Below are positions 1 through 6,847 of a DNA stretch of 64,000 nt, one piece after another. Each line of letters begins with the position of its first letter. Position 1 is the first letter of the stretch. The notes below the pieces were generated by a model. The model saw nothing but the letters and a program-made list of their open reading frames with translations, was not told the origin of the DNA and searched no databases. Source of the DNA: Paractinoplanes rishiriensis (GTDB lineage: Bacteria > Actinomycetota > Actinomycetes > Mycobacteriales > Micromonosporaceae); assembly GCF_016862375.1 (NCBI RefSeq), contig NZ_BOMV01000105.1:1-64000 (forward strand), in the 5' to 3' direction. The position numbers were made by a program, and so were the translations under genes.

Positions 1-153
1 GATCGCGCTGTCCCGCAGCGCGGCACGGGACGGATGGCCGATCGGCATCGCGGCCATCGCGTTGAGGAGTTCGGCTGCGCTGTCGGCGGGCGCCTCAGCG
101 GCGGCCGGCACAGCCCGGCGGCTGGTCGTCTGCGACGTCTCGGTGACGGTCAT
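1..153 (-). CDS. SigB/SigF-type RNA polymerase sigma factor, N-terminal fragment
   Basis: Only the first 51 codons are inside the window; the gene runs off the left edge. An ATG at 151-153 is preceded by a good ribosome binding site (GGGAGGA on the minus strand). After a low-complexity Thr/Ala start, the peptide ends in LLNAMAAMPIGHPSRAALRD, which resembles the N-terminal part of actinobacterial SigB/SigF alternative sigma factors, just ahead of region 1.2/2. The divergent neighbours (HATPase anti-sigma and STAS antagonist) are the usual regulators of this class, so the three probably form one partner-switching module for stress or development. The family call rests on a short segment and on the neighbours. 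Confidence 0.72.
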   Translation of the reverse strand, partial: MTVTETSQTTSRRAVPAAAEAPADSAAELLNAMAAMPIGHPSRAALRDSAI

Positions 154-438
154 GCTTGGTCCTCCCTGGCACCAGTTCCGGAGAGCCCGGTTCCCTTGTT
201 GCTGAACCCGGTCGGTCGGGTGTCCCTATCAACGATCAGCGACGGCCGTTACGGCCGTCGCCGACCATGCACATTAGGCCGTTCGGTTACCAAGACCCTA
301 ACTGAGAGGACGAGGAAAGACTAGCCGAAAGTATGAGTGACTTTGAGTGACTAGGGCCCTACGCAGCAGGAATTAGGCCGTCCGGTCGCGCGGCGGGACT
401 AGTTGGGCCACTGCGTCATATCCTCCGATCCGAGCAAG
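154..438. promoter_or_regulatory. Divergent intergenic region between sigma factor and anti-sigma genes
   Basis: About 285 bases with no gene. It must carry the promoters of the minus-strand sigma factor and the plus-strand anti-sigma gene. A -10-like TATCCT lies at about 419-424, fifteen bases before the ATG at 439. A short direct repeat (GAGTGACT, twice) lies around 334-351. No convincing SigB-type promoter was recognised by eye. Confidence 0.4.
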
Positions 439-852
439 ATGGACGGTATGACCTCGCTGCCCACGTCGACGCCGCATCCGGCCGCCGTCGAGATCCGCAG
501 CTGGTCGTTGGACAGCTTCCGCGAGTTGCGCGGCCTGCGCGCGGCACTGCGCGAGATCGTGGCCGGTACCGCGGGTGAGGTCTCCGACCGGATGGCCGTG
601 GTCGCCACCGAACTGGCCACCAATGCGCTGCGGCACGGGCGGCCGCCTACAGTGGTCCGGCTGCTGCGGTCGGGCGACCGGCTGATCATCGAGGTCGCCG
701 ACCACGACCTGTTCGCCGCGCCGGAGCTGGACGAGGGTCGCCCGCTCGGCGCCGGCGGGCTCGGTTTGCAGCTCGCACGCGCCTTCGCTACCGATGTCGG
801 CTGGTATGCGACCGAGACCACGAAACATGTCTGGGCGAGCTTCCCGAGCTGA
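439..852 (+). CDS. HATPase-type anti-sigma factor / serine kinase (RsbW/SpoIIAB-like)
   Basis: A 137-residue, single-domain GHKL ATPase. The N-box is visible in TELATNALRHG, followed by a DHD motif and the G-box GAGGLGLQLARAF, so the ATP site looks intact. This short form is the actinobacterial RsbW-like type that binds a SigB/SigF sigma factor and phosphorylates a STAS antagonist. Both partners are adjacent: a sigma factor start on the other strand and a STAS gene 29 bases downstream. The start is uncertain: ATG 439, ATG 448 and an upstream codon at 403 are all possible, and none has a strong ribosome binding site. The -10-like TATCCT at 419-424 argues against the 403 start. Confidence 0.85.
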   Translation: MDGMTSLPTSTPHPAAVEIRSWSLDSFRELRGLRAALREIVAGTAGEVSDRMAVVATELATNALRHGRPPTVVRLLRSGDRLIIEVADHDLFAAPELDEGRPLGAGGLGLQLARAFATDVGWYATETTKHVWASFPS

Positions 853-881
853 ATCCCCTCGGTGCTGGTAAAAATTCTCCC

Positions 882-1193
882 GTGGCGGACTCCTACAAGA
901 TCGGCCAGGAGCGAGCGGCCGACGGGACCGCGTCCCTCCTGCGCATCGACGGTGAACTTGACATCACGGCACGTGACGATCTGCACGACGCGATCGTCGC
1001 GGCGCTGGGTCACGGCGACGTGACCGTCGACCTGGGCGGCGCGACCTTCATCGACTCCGAGGCGCTGGGTGCGCTGATCGACGGCTACAACGCGGCCCAG
1101 GCCGGCTCGGCCCGGTTCCGGGTGATCAACGCGCAGGGCCTGGTAGCCCGGGTGCTCGAAGTCTCGGGCGCGCTCGACCTGTTCGGCGGGTAA
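882..1193 (+). CDS. STAS-domain anti-sigma factor antagonist (RsbV/SpoIIAA-like)
   Basis: A 103-residue protein that is a single STAS domain. The phospho-acceptor loop reads FIDSEALGALID, with Ser59 as the expected phosphorylation site. Unphosphorylated antagonists of this type bind the HATPase anti-sigma factor and release the sigma factor; phosphorylation by the kinase reverses this. The gene begins with GTG, 29 bases after the anti-sigma gene, so the two are probably co-transcribed. A-rich sequence (TAAAAAT) lies about six bases before the GTG, and there is no clear Shine-Dalgarno, so an independent leaderless transcript is possible. Confidence 0.88.
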   Translation: MADSYKIGQERAADGTASLLRIDGELDITARDDLHDAIVAALGHGDVTVDLGGATFIDSEALGALIDGYNAAQAGSARFRVINAQGLVARVLEVSGALDLFGG

Positions 1194-1210
1194 GCGGGTA
1201 AGAGGCGGCG

Positions 1211-1844
1211 GTGCCCCTGGCTATCACGTCCGCGCTGCTCGCCGGCGTCCTCGCGTTCGCGGTGGGCCGCCCGCGCGGGCTGCCCGAGGCGGTGGTGGGG
1301 GTGCCGGCCGCGCTGCTGGTGGTTGCGGCCGGCCTGCTGCCGTGGCGGGACGCGGCTGGCGAAGTGCGCGAACTGGGTCCGACCGTCGGTTTCCTGGCCG
1401 CGATCCTGGTGCTCGAACCCGGCGTTCTGCGTCTTCGTCCTGGCCCTCGGCGTGGTGGTGCTCGCGGTCCGGCAGAACGGCCTGGACCGCCTGGTGGACC
1501 CGCTGGTGCCGACCGGCACCGGGCTGCTCCACCTGCTGGCCGCGGCCGCCCTCGCCGCGGTGCTGGCCAACCTGGTCAACAACCTGCCGGCCACGCTGGT
1601 GCTGCTGCCCGCCGTCGAGCACTCGCCCGGCCTGCTGCTGGCCGTGCTGATCGGGGTCAACGTCGGGCCGAACCTGACCTATGTCGGCTCGCTCGCCACC
1701 CTGCTGTGGCGGCAGGTGCTGCACGCCCGGGACGCCGCACCGGACGCCCGCGAGTTCCTGCGGCTGGGCCTGCTGACCGTGCCGGCCGCGCTGGTGGCCG
1801 GGGTGCTGGCGCTGTGGGTGGCGCTGCACCTGACCGGAACGTAG
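1211..1844 (+). pseudogene. Decayed ArsB/SLC13-type ion permease (internal deletion with frame change)
   Basis: A GTG-started frame encodes about 67 residues of a permease N-terminus, ending in GPTVGFLAAILVL. Near base 1410 the homology jumps to another frame that continues NPAFCVFVLALGVVVLAV and then LVNNLPATLVLLP and IGVNVGPNLTYVGSLATLLW, which are C-terminal ArsB-family landmarks. Intact relatives have roughly 400 residues; only about 210 remain, so some 200 residues of the middle are missing and the frame is broken at the junction. The most likely event is one internal deletion. It cannot make a working transporter. An assembly error at 1410 is the alternative, but it would not explain the missing middle. 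Confidence 0.8.
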
Positions 1845-1977
1845 GGACGCACCGCCACCGCCGCTGCCGGTACCGATCCGGGGAAAGATCGAGGTGACCC
1901 GGTGGGGGATCGGCGGTGGGGTGCGTCCGACGTGGTCAGTCTCGTCGATGCATTGTGTAACAGGCAAGCAATCAGGG

Positions 1978-2317
1978 TTACGGAATTCCCCGGTCTGCCG
2001 CCTGCCGCAGGTCGATCTCCTCGACGAGTCCGCGGCCGGCCTCGTCGGTGAGCCGCCGCCCGTGCACGGCCCGGGCGCCGGTCAGGATGCTGGTGACCCG
2101 TTTCGGCAACCCGATCTCGTCGCCGTCACAGCAGCGGCGGCACCACGATCGCCAGGATCAGTTCGCTCTCCAGCTCGAGTCGCGGCACGCCCGGTATGAA
2201 CGACGCGGCCGCCGCCAGCACCACGATGATCATGCCGGGTTCCAGCTTGCGGCGGCGGGCGAGAGCCGAGACCGCGATGCCCACGCCGATGATGAGCAGG
2301 AGTTGGACGCCGCTCAC
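1978..2317 (-). pseudogene. Remnant of a CPA1-type Na+/H+ antiporter
   Basis: On the minus strand a GTG at 2315-2317 opens a frame of about 63 residues with two hydrophobic stretches and LELESELILAIVVPPLL, very like LEPELVLTLVIPPLL in the intact antiporter at 39325-40935. A stop follows at 2126-2128. In another frame the downstream sequence reads IGLPKRVTSILTG, then a charged segment RLTDEAGRGLVEEIDLRQA that resembles the cytoplasmic tail, ending at a TAA at 1978-1980. About 110 residues survive of a family usually above 500. Large deletions and a frameshift make it non-functional. Confidence 0.72.
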
Positions 2318-2395
2318 GGTGATCAGGTTAGTTGCGGGTTTGCGCAACGGGGGGATGGCCGATTGCGTGTCGATGCATCGACATGCTTAATCTCT

Positions 2396-2429
2396 TGCTG
2401 CCGGGTTCTGGCCGGCAGCACGGGGGAGG
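2396..2429 (+). promoter_or_regulatory. Leader stem-loop directly upstream of the ribosome binding site
   Basis: TGCTGCCGG (2396-2404) and CCGGCAGCA (2412-2420) form a perfect nine-pair stem with a seven-base loop. The Shine-Dalgarno GGGGGAGG begins two bases later (2422-2429), ahead of the GTG at 2436. It may protect the 5' end of the mRNA or tune initiation. No ligand-binding family was recognised. Confidence 0.5.
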
Positions 2430-2435
2430 CACAAC

Positions 2436-4304
2436 GTGAAATCGCGACTCGCGGTCGCGCTGGTCGGCATGCTCGGACTCAGCACGATCGCCGTCATCGG
2501 TACGTCCACCGCCGCATCCGCGGCTACCCATTTCGACAGCCCGCCGCAGGTCCTGCTGGGCTGGACCGACTCGGCCACGCCGGCCACCGGGCACCCGTCC
2601 GACGGCGAGACCGACCTGCCGCTGGGCACCTGGCAGGACGAGGCCGGGGGCACGCACACGTCGCGGGTCTACGTGACCTGGGACCTGTCGCAGTTCGAGG
2701 GCAAGAAGATGTACGGCGGCAAGCTGTGGGTGCAGGAGCGCAGCGCCGCCGACTGCACGAAGCGGGACATCGAGATCTGGCGTACCCGGGCGGTGTCGGC
2801 GACGCCCAAGTGGCGCAACCCGCCGGCGCCGCTGACGAAACTCGACGAGATCCAGACGCCGGAATACTGCCCGCGGGCGACCATCGAGTTCGACGTGAGC
2901 GCCGCGGTTCTCGACGCGGTGCAGCGCAAGCAGCGGCTGGTGACCTTCGAGCTGCGGGTGTCGGCCGGCAACGAGGCCGATCCCGCGTACGGGCGGCGAC
3001 TGTCCACGTCGTACGGCGTGCGGTTCACCGCGGAGTACAACTCGGTCCCGCAGATCCACAACGCGAACCTCTACACCAGCGGCTTCGGGTGCACCCAGCT
3101 GAAGCCGTACCCCAAATACCCCGGCGGTCTTCTCGAGGCGCTGGGCACCGACGCGGACGCCGACGACGATCCGCGGATGCGCGTGGAGTTCGCGATCTGG
3201 CCGGTTGGCCGGCCCGAGGAGCGCACCACCCTGACCGACACCGCGTTCCCGGCCGGGCGGGTGGCGAGCGTCCGGGTCCCGGAGGCCGACCTGGTGGACG
3301 GCACGTCGTATGCGTGGCAGGCCCGGGTCACCGACGGCGTGGACACCTCGCCGTGGTCCCGGAAGTGCTTCTTCAGCTACGACGGCATCGCACCGACGGC
3401 GCCGGCGGTGACCTCGGACTTCCCCGAGGGCACCTGGGGTCCGGCCGGCAAGCTACCGACGTTCACCTTTGACGGGCAGGGCAACAAGGATGTGGCCGGC
3501 TTCCAGTACGGCTGGTGGGGCCTCGGCGTAGACGTGTGCAGCGCCGAGGGTGACGTCGGGCAGACGGTCTGCACGCCGCCGTTCTCGGGGCCGGGCACCG
3601 TGCGTGCCAACACCCCCGGTGGCACCGCCGCGGTCACCCTCAACCCGGACGCCTCCGGGCCGATCCGATTGGTGGTCCGGTCGGTGGACGCGGCCGGCAA
3701 GGTGTCGCCGACGGTGACCACCACCGTCTACATCAGCTCGTCCGAACCGAACGTCGAGGTGGACAGCGGCACCCCGGTGTGGAACCGCGAGGTGCGGCTC
3801 AAGCTGACCCCGAGGTCCGGCATCGCGGTCACCGAGTACGAAATCCAGCGGCGGGGCGTGGACGGCACCGAGACCAGGACGGCCGACGAGAGCGGGACGG
3901 CCTACTACGCGTTCACGGCCACCGAGATGGGGCCGCACATCACCGTGCGCAGCATCAGCCCCGACGGGTTCCGCTCGGCGCCGTCGACCTGGCAGCACCA
4001 CTTCGACCCGGCTCCCGGTGTGACCTCGGACATCTACGACAGCACCAGTACGGTGCCGACCGGCGGCGTCGGGGTGGAGGGCACGTTCACCTTCAGCCCG
4101 CCGCCCGGCTGGGCCGAGGTGGCCACGTACCGGTACAGGTTCGGCCGCGGTGCGCAGACCGAGGTCGAGGCCGGCCCGGACGGCACCGCCTCGATCACCT
4201 GGACCCCCACCGAGAGCGGTTCGGTCGAGCTCACGGTCCATGCGGTGCGGGCGGACGGCACCATGAGCGAGTACCCGAACTGGTACTGGTTCGAGGTGGC
4301 CTGA
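2436..4304 (+). CDS. Secreted protein with DNRLRE-like beta domain and Ig/Fn3-like repeats
   Basis: A 622-residue protein with a clear Sec signal peptide (LVGMLGLSTIAVIGTSTAA, predicted cleavage near residue 30). Residues about 30-190 resemble the DNRLRE-type beta-sandwich of secreted actinobacterial proteins (VYVTWDLSQFEGKKMYGGKLWVQ, cut here to its key part). The rest is a string of Ig/Fn3-like modules, including DGTSYAWQARVTDG and two Thr/Pro-rich boundaries. No catalytic motif and no membrane anchor are visible, so it is probably an extracellular adhesin or scaffold. The GTG start is fixed by a strong ribosome binding site at 2422-2429. Function unknown. Confidence 0.75.
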   Translation: MKSRLAVALVGMLGLSTIAVIGTSTAASAATHFDSPPQVLLGWTDSATPATGHPSDGETDLPLGTWQDEAGGTHTSRVYVTWDLSQFEGKKMYGGKLWVQERSAADCTKRDIEIWRTRAVSATPKWRNPPAPLTKLDEIQTPEYCPRATIEFDVSAAVLDAVQRKQRLVTFELRVSAGNEADPAYGRRLSTSYGVRFTAEYNSVPQIHNANLYTSGFGCTQLKPYPKYPGGLLEALGTDADADDDPRMRVEFAIWPVGRPEERTTLTDTAFPAGRVASVRVPEADLVDGTSYAWQARVTDGVDTSPWSRKCFFSYDGIAPTAPAVTSDFPEGTWGPAGKLPTFTFDGQGNKDVAGFQYGWWGLGVDVCSAEGDVGQTVCTPPFSGPGTVRANTPGGTAAVTLNPDASGPIRLVVRSVDAAGKVSPTVTTTVYISSSEPNVEVDSGTPVWNREVRLKLTPRSGIAVTEYEIQRRGVDGTETRTADESGTAYYAFTATEMGPHITVRSISPDGFRSAPSTWQHHFDPAPGVTSDIYDSTSTVPTGGVGVEGTFTFSPPPGWAEVATYRYRFGRGAQTEVEAGPDGTASITWTPTESGSVELTVHAVRADGTMSEYPNWYWFEVA

Positions 4305-4331
4305 GGTCGCTTGGCAGGGCCGCTCCCCGGG

Positions 4332-4424
4332 TATGCTCACCGACGGGCCGTGACTGGCGCGTTCGGATGGGGAACCATCGTGGAGCGGCCCCGTCGACCG
4401 ACGACCTGCCGTGCGCCTGGGCCT
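4332..4424 (+). promoter_or_regulatory. ZTP (pfl) riboswitch of glyA, with -10 element
   Basis: A -10-like TATGCT lies at 4332-4337, putting the transcript start near 4344. The next bases match the ZTP/ZMP riboswitch: GGGCCGTGACTGGCG (4345-4359), a GGGGAACCATCG joint (4369-4380), CGGCCC (4386-4391) closing the first stem with GGGCCG, and the 3' signature CCGTGCGCCTGGGC (4409-4422). Riboswitches of this class sense AICAR phosphates, which accumulate when 10-formyl-tetrahydrofolate is short, and raise expression of one-carbon genes. The glyA ribosome binding site (GGGAGG) starts about 16 bases later. Confidence 0.88.
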
Positions 4425-4447
4425 CTGCACCGTGATAGGGAGGTCCT

Positions 4448-5872
4448 ATGTCCGAGTTGAGCCGTGAGTCCGCCGCTTTCCAGTCCGCCCTCGAGGTGGT
4501 TCGCGCCGTCGAACCCCGGATCGCCGACGCGATCGCGCAGGAGCTGACCGACCAGCGCGAGTCGCTCAAGCTGATCGCCAGCGAAAACTACGCGTCGCCG
4601 GCCGTGCTGCTGGCGATGGGCAACTGGCTGTCCGACAAATATGCCGAGGGCACGATCGGTCGCCGCTTCTACGCCGGCTGCCAGAACGTGGACACCGTCG
4701 AGTCGGTCGCCGTCGAGCATGCCAAAGCCCTTTTCCATGCGCCGTACGCGTACGTGCAGCCGCATTCGGGCATCGACGCGAACCTGGTGGCGTACTGGGC
4801 GATCCTGGCCGACCGGGTCGAGGTGCCGTTCTTGAAGAAATTCGAGAAGCGGCAGGTCAACGCTCTGAATGACGCCGAGTGGGCCGAGCTGCGGCAGGCC
4901 TTCGGCAACCAGCGGATGCTGGGCATGTCGCTGGACGCGGGCGGCCACCTGACCCACGGCTTCCGGCCCAACATCTCCGGCAAGATGTTCGACCAGCGCA
5001 GCTACGGCGTCGACCCGGCGACCGGGCAGATCGACTACGCGGCCCTGCGCGCGACGGCCCGCGAGTTCAAGCCGCTGATCATCGTGGGTGGCTACTCGGC
5101 GTACCCCCGCAAGGTGAACTTCGCGACGCTGCGCGAGATCGCCGATGAGGTCGGCGCCACCTTCATGGTCGATATGGCGCACTTCGCCGGCCTGGTCGCG
5201 GGCAAGGTCTTCACCGGCGACTTCAACCCGGTCGAGCACGCGCACATTGTGACGACCACCACCCACAAGTCCCTGCGCGGCCCGCGCGGCGGCGCGATCC
5301 TGGCCCAGCCTGAACTGGCCGACCAGGTCGACCGGGGCTGCCCGATGGTGCTCGGTGGCCCGCTGGCCCACGTGATGGCGGCCAAGGCGATCGCCTTCGC
5401 CGAGGCCCGGCAGCCCTCGTTTGCCACGTACGCGCAGCAGATCGTCACCAACAGCCAGGCGCTCGCCGAGGGTTTGCTCAAGCGCGGCGTGCAACTGGTC
5501 AGCGGCGGCACCGACAACCACCTGGTGCTGATCGACGTGCACCCGTTCGGCCTCACCGGCCGCCAGGCCGAGCAGGCCCTGCTCGACTCGGGCGTGGTCA
5601 CCAACCGCAACGCGATCCCGCAGGACCCGAACGGCGCCTGGTACACGTCCGGCATCCGCATCGGCACGCCCGCCCTCACCTCACGCGGCCTGGGCGTCGC
5701 CGAGATGGACCAGATCGCCGACCTGATCCACACCGTGCTCGCGAACACCACGCCGGCCGAGGGCTCGAAGGCGAAGTTCCAGCTCGATCCCGCCCTGTCC
5801 GACCGCATCAGCAAGCAGGCGACGGAACTGCTGGCGCCGTTCCCGCTCTACCCCGCGGTCACCCTGGACTGA
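4448..5872 (+). CDS. glyA: Serine hydroxymethyltransferase
   Basis: A 474-residue PLP enzyme that converts serine and tetrahydrofolate to glycine and 5,10-methylene-tetrahydrofolate in the cytosol. The PLP lysine is K274 in [13 protein letters not shown], and the N-terminal [15 protein letters not shown] signature is intact. At 474 residues it is longer than the roughly 420 of typical bacterial enzymes; the extra sequence includes an insertion around residues 118-160 ([17 protein letters not shown]) found in a long actinobacterial SHMT form. The ATG has GGGAGG upstream. It is a single-gene unit under a ZTP riboswitch, with a perfect 13-pair terminator after it. Confidence 0.97.
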   Translation: MSELSRESAAFQSALEVVRAVEPRIADAIAQELTDQRESLKLIASENYASPAVLLAMGNWLSDKYAEGTIGRRFYAGCQNVDTVESVAVEHAKALFHAPYAYVQPHSGIDANLVAYWAILADRVEVPFLKKFEKRQVNALNDAEWAELRQAFGNQRMLGMSLDAGGHLTHGFRPNISGKMFDQRSYGVDPATGQIDYAALRATAREFKPLIIVGGYSAYPRKVNFATLREIADEVGATFMVDMAHFAGLVAGKVFTGDFNPVEHAHIVTTTTHKSLRGPRGGAILAQPELADQVDRGCPMVLGGPLAHVMAAKAIAFAEARQPSFATYAQQIVTNSQALAEGLLKRGVQLVSGGTDNHLVLIDVHPFGLTGRQAEQALLDSGVVTNRNAIPQDPNGAWYTSGIRIGTPALTSRGLGVAEMDQIADLIHTVLANTTPAEGSKAKFQLDPALSDRISKQATELLAPFPLYPAVTLD

Positions 5873-5885
5873 CATGTTCCATCGC

Positions 5886-5917
5886 CCGGCCGCCGGCTCG
5901 CACCAGCCGGCGGCCGG
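5886..5917 (+). terminator. Intrinsic terminator hairpin after glyA
   Basis: CCGGCCGCCGGCT (5886-5898) and AGCCGGCGGCCGG (5905-5917) form a perfect 13-pair stem with a six-base loop, 13 bases after the glyA stop. There is no T-run, which is usual in GC-rich actinomycetes. Confidence 0.8.
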
Positions 5918-5944
5918 GGGCCGGCTCCTGCCTATCGTGATCGC

Positions 5945-6454
5945 ATGCGTTTGGTGCTGACCAGCGACACCCACCTGCCGAAGCGGGCCCGCGACCTGCC
6001 CGCGCCCCTGTGGTCCGCGATCGACGAGGCCGACGTGGTGATCCACGCCGGCGACTGGGTGGACGCGGCAGCCTTGGACGCCCTGACCGCCCGCTCGGCC
6101 CGCCTGATCGCCTGCTACGGCAACAACGACGGCCCGGAGCTGCGGGCCCGCCTTCCCGAGGTCGCCCACGCGAACCTCGACGGCCTGCGCCTGGCGGTGA
6201 TCCACGAGACCGGCCAGTCCACGGGCCGCACCGAACGCTGCGCCGCCCGTTTCCCCGACGTGGATCTGCTGGTCTTCGGCCACTCCCACATCCCGTGGGA
6301 CACCACCGCCGCGACCGGCTTGCGCCTGCTCAACCCCGGCTCCCCGACCGACCGGCGCCGCCAGCCTTTCGCCACCTTCATGACCGCAACAGTCGGCGCC
6401 GGCACCCTCACAAACGTGGAGCTGCATCAACTACCGCCCCACCGGCCATCCTGA
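5945..6454 (+). CDS. YfcE/MJ0936-type metallophosphoesterase
   Basis: A 169-residue calcineurin-like phosphoesterase of the short YfcE type. All metal-binding blocks are present in order: LTSDTHLP near the start, HAGDW, CYGNNDG, then VIHETG and FGHSHIPWDT. Relatives hydrolyse phosphodiesters with Mn or similar metals; the natural substrate is not known. A -10-like TATCGT (5933-5938) sits exactly six bases before the ATG and no Shine-Dalgarno is present, so the transcript is probably leaderless and separate from glyA. Confidence 0.88.
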   Translation: MRLVLTSDTHLPKRARDLPAPLWSAIDEADVVIHAGDWVDAAALDALTARSARLIACYGNNDGPELRARLPEVAHANLDGLRLAVIHETGQSTGRTERCAARFPDVDLLVFGHSHIPWDTTAATGLRLLNPGSPTDRRRQPFATFMTATVGAGTLTNVELHQLPPHRPS

Positions 6455-6847
6455 CCCACCTCTCCGGGCATCTGGGGAAGCGCTCTCTCAGATCTATGGC
6501 CGTAAATGCCGGTGATGGCGTTTTTGCTGATCTGCGCCGGAACCGGTTCCGGGGTCTCCGTTATCGGCCCCTCGAAAGACCGTCGCAGGGTATGAAAGGG
6601 CATCCCGTGCAGCGGCTCCACCTGCGCAGATGCCCGATCAGGCGACGCGCCTTCCCGCACTGTTGTGACATCCGCAAGCGCCTTGGTGTTAGCGGCTGGT
6701 TCCGGAACCTGGGGGAAGCCTGGACACCGTACCGACCCTTACCTAGCGTCGATGCCGGGGGAGCGCTCTCCCCGATACACGTGGAGAGATCGGCTTCCCC
6801 CAGGGTGCAAGCAGTCCCCCTTGCTATTCCCCGCCCTAGGAGAGGCA
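6455..6847 (+). promoter_or_regulatory. Structured upstream region of the discoidin/beta-helix gene, with LacI-type sites
   Basis: This 393-base gap has no gene but several symmetric elements: an AAGCGCT-centred LacI-type site at about 6478-6490; a perfect 16-bp palindrome CCGGAACCGGTTCCGG at 6537-6552; a CebR-like site GGGGAGCGCTCTCCCC at about 6757-6772; and a 13-bp inverted repeat CCTGGGGGAAGCC (6708-6720) with GGCTTCCCCCAGG (6792-6804) that encloses the CebR-like site. CebR-type repressors bind TGGGAGCGCTCCCA and control beta-glucan use. The ribosome binding site is AGGAGAGG just before 6848. Confidence 0.6.

Noticed and set aside
34-324. Plus-strand 96-codon frame at the left edge
   Set aside because: It overlaps the well-supported minus-strand sigma factor start and its ribosome binding site, and its sequence is Arg/Gly-rich without homology.
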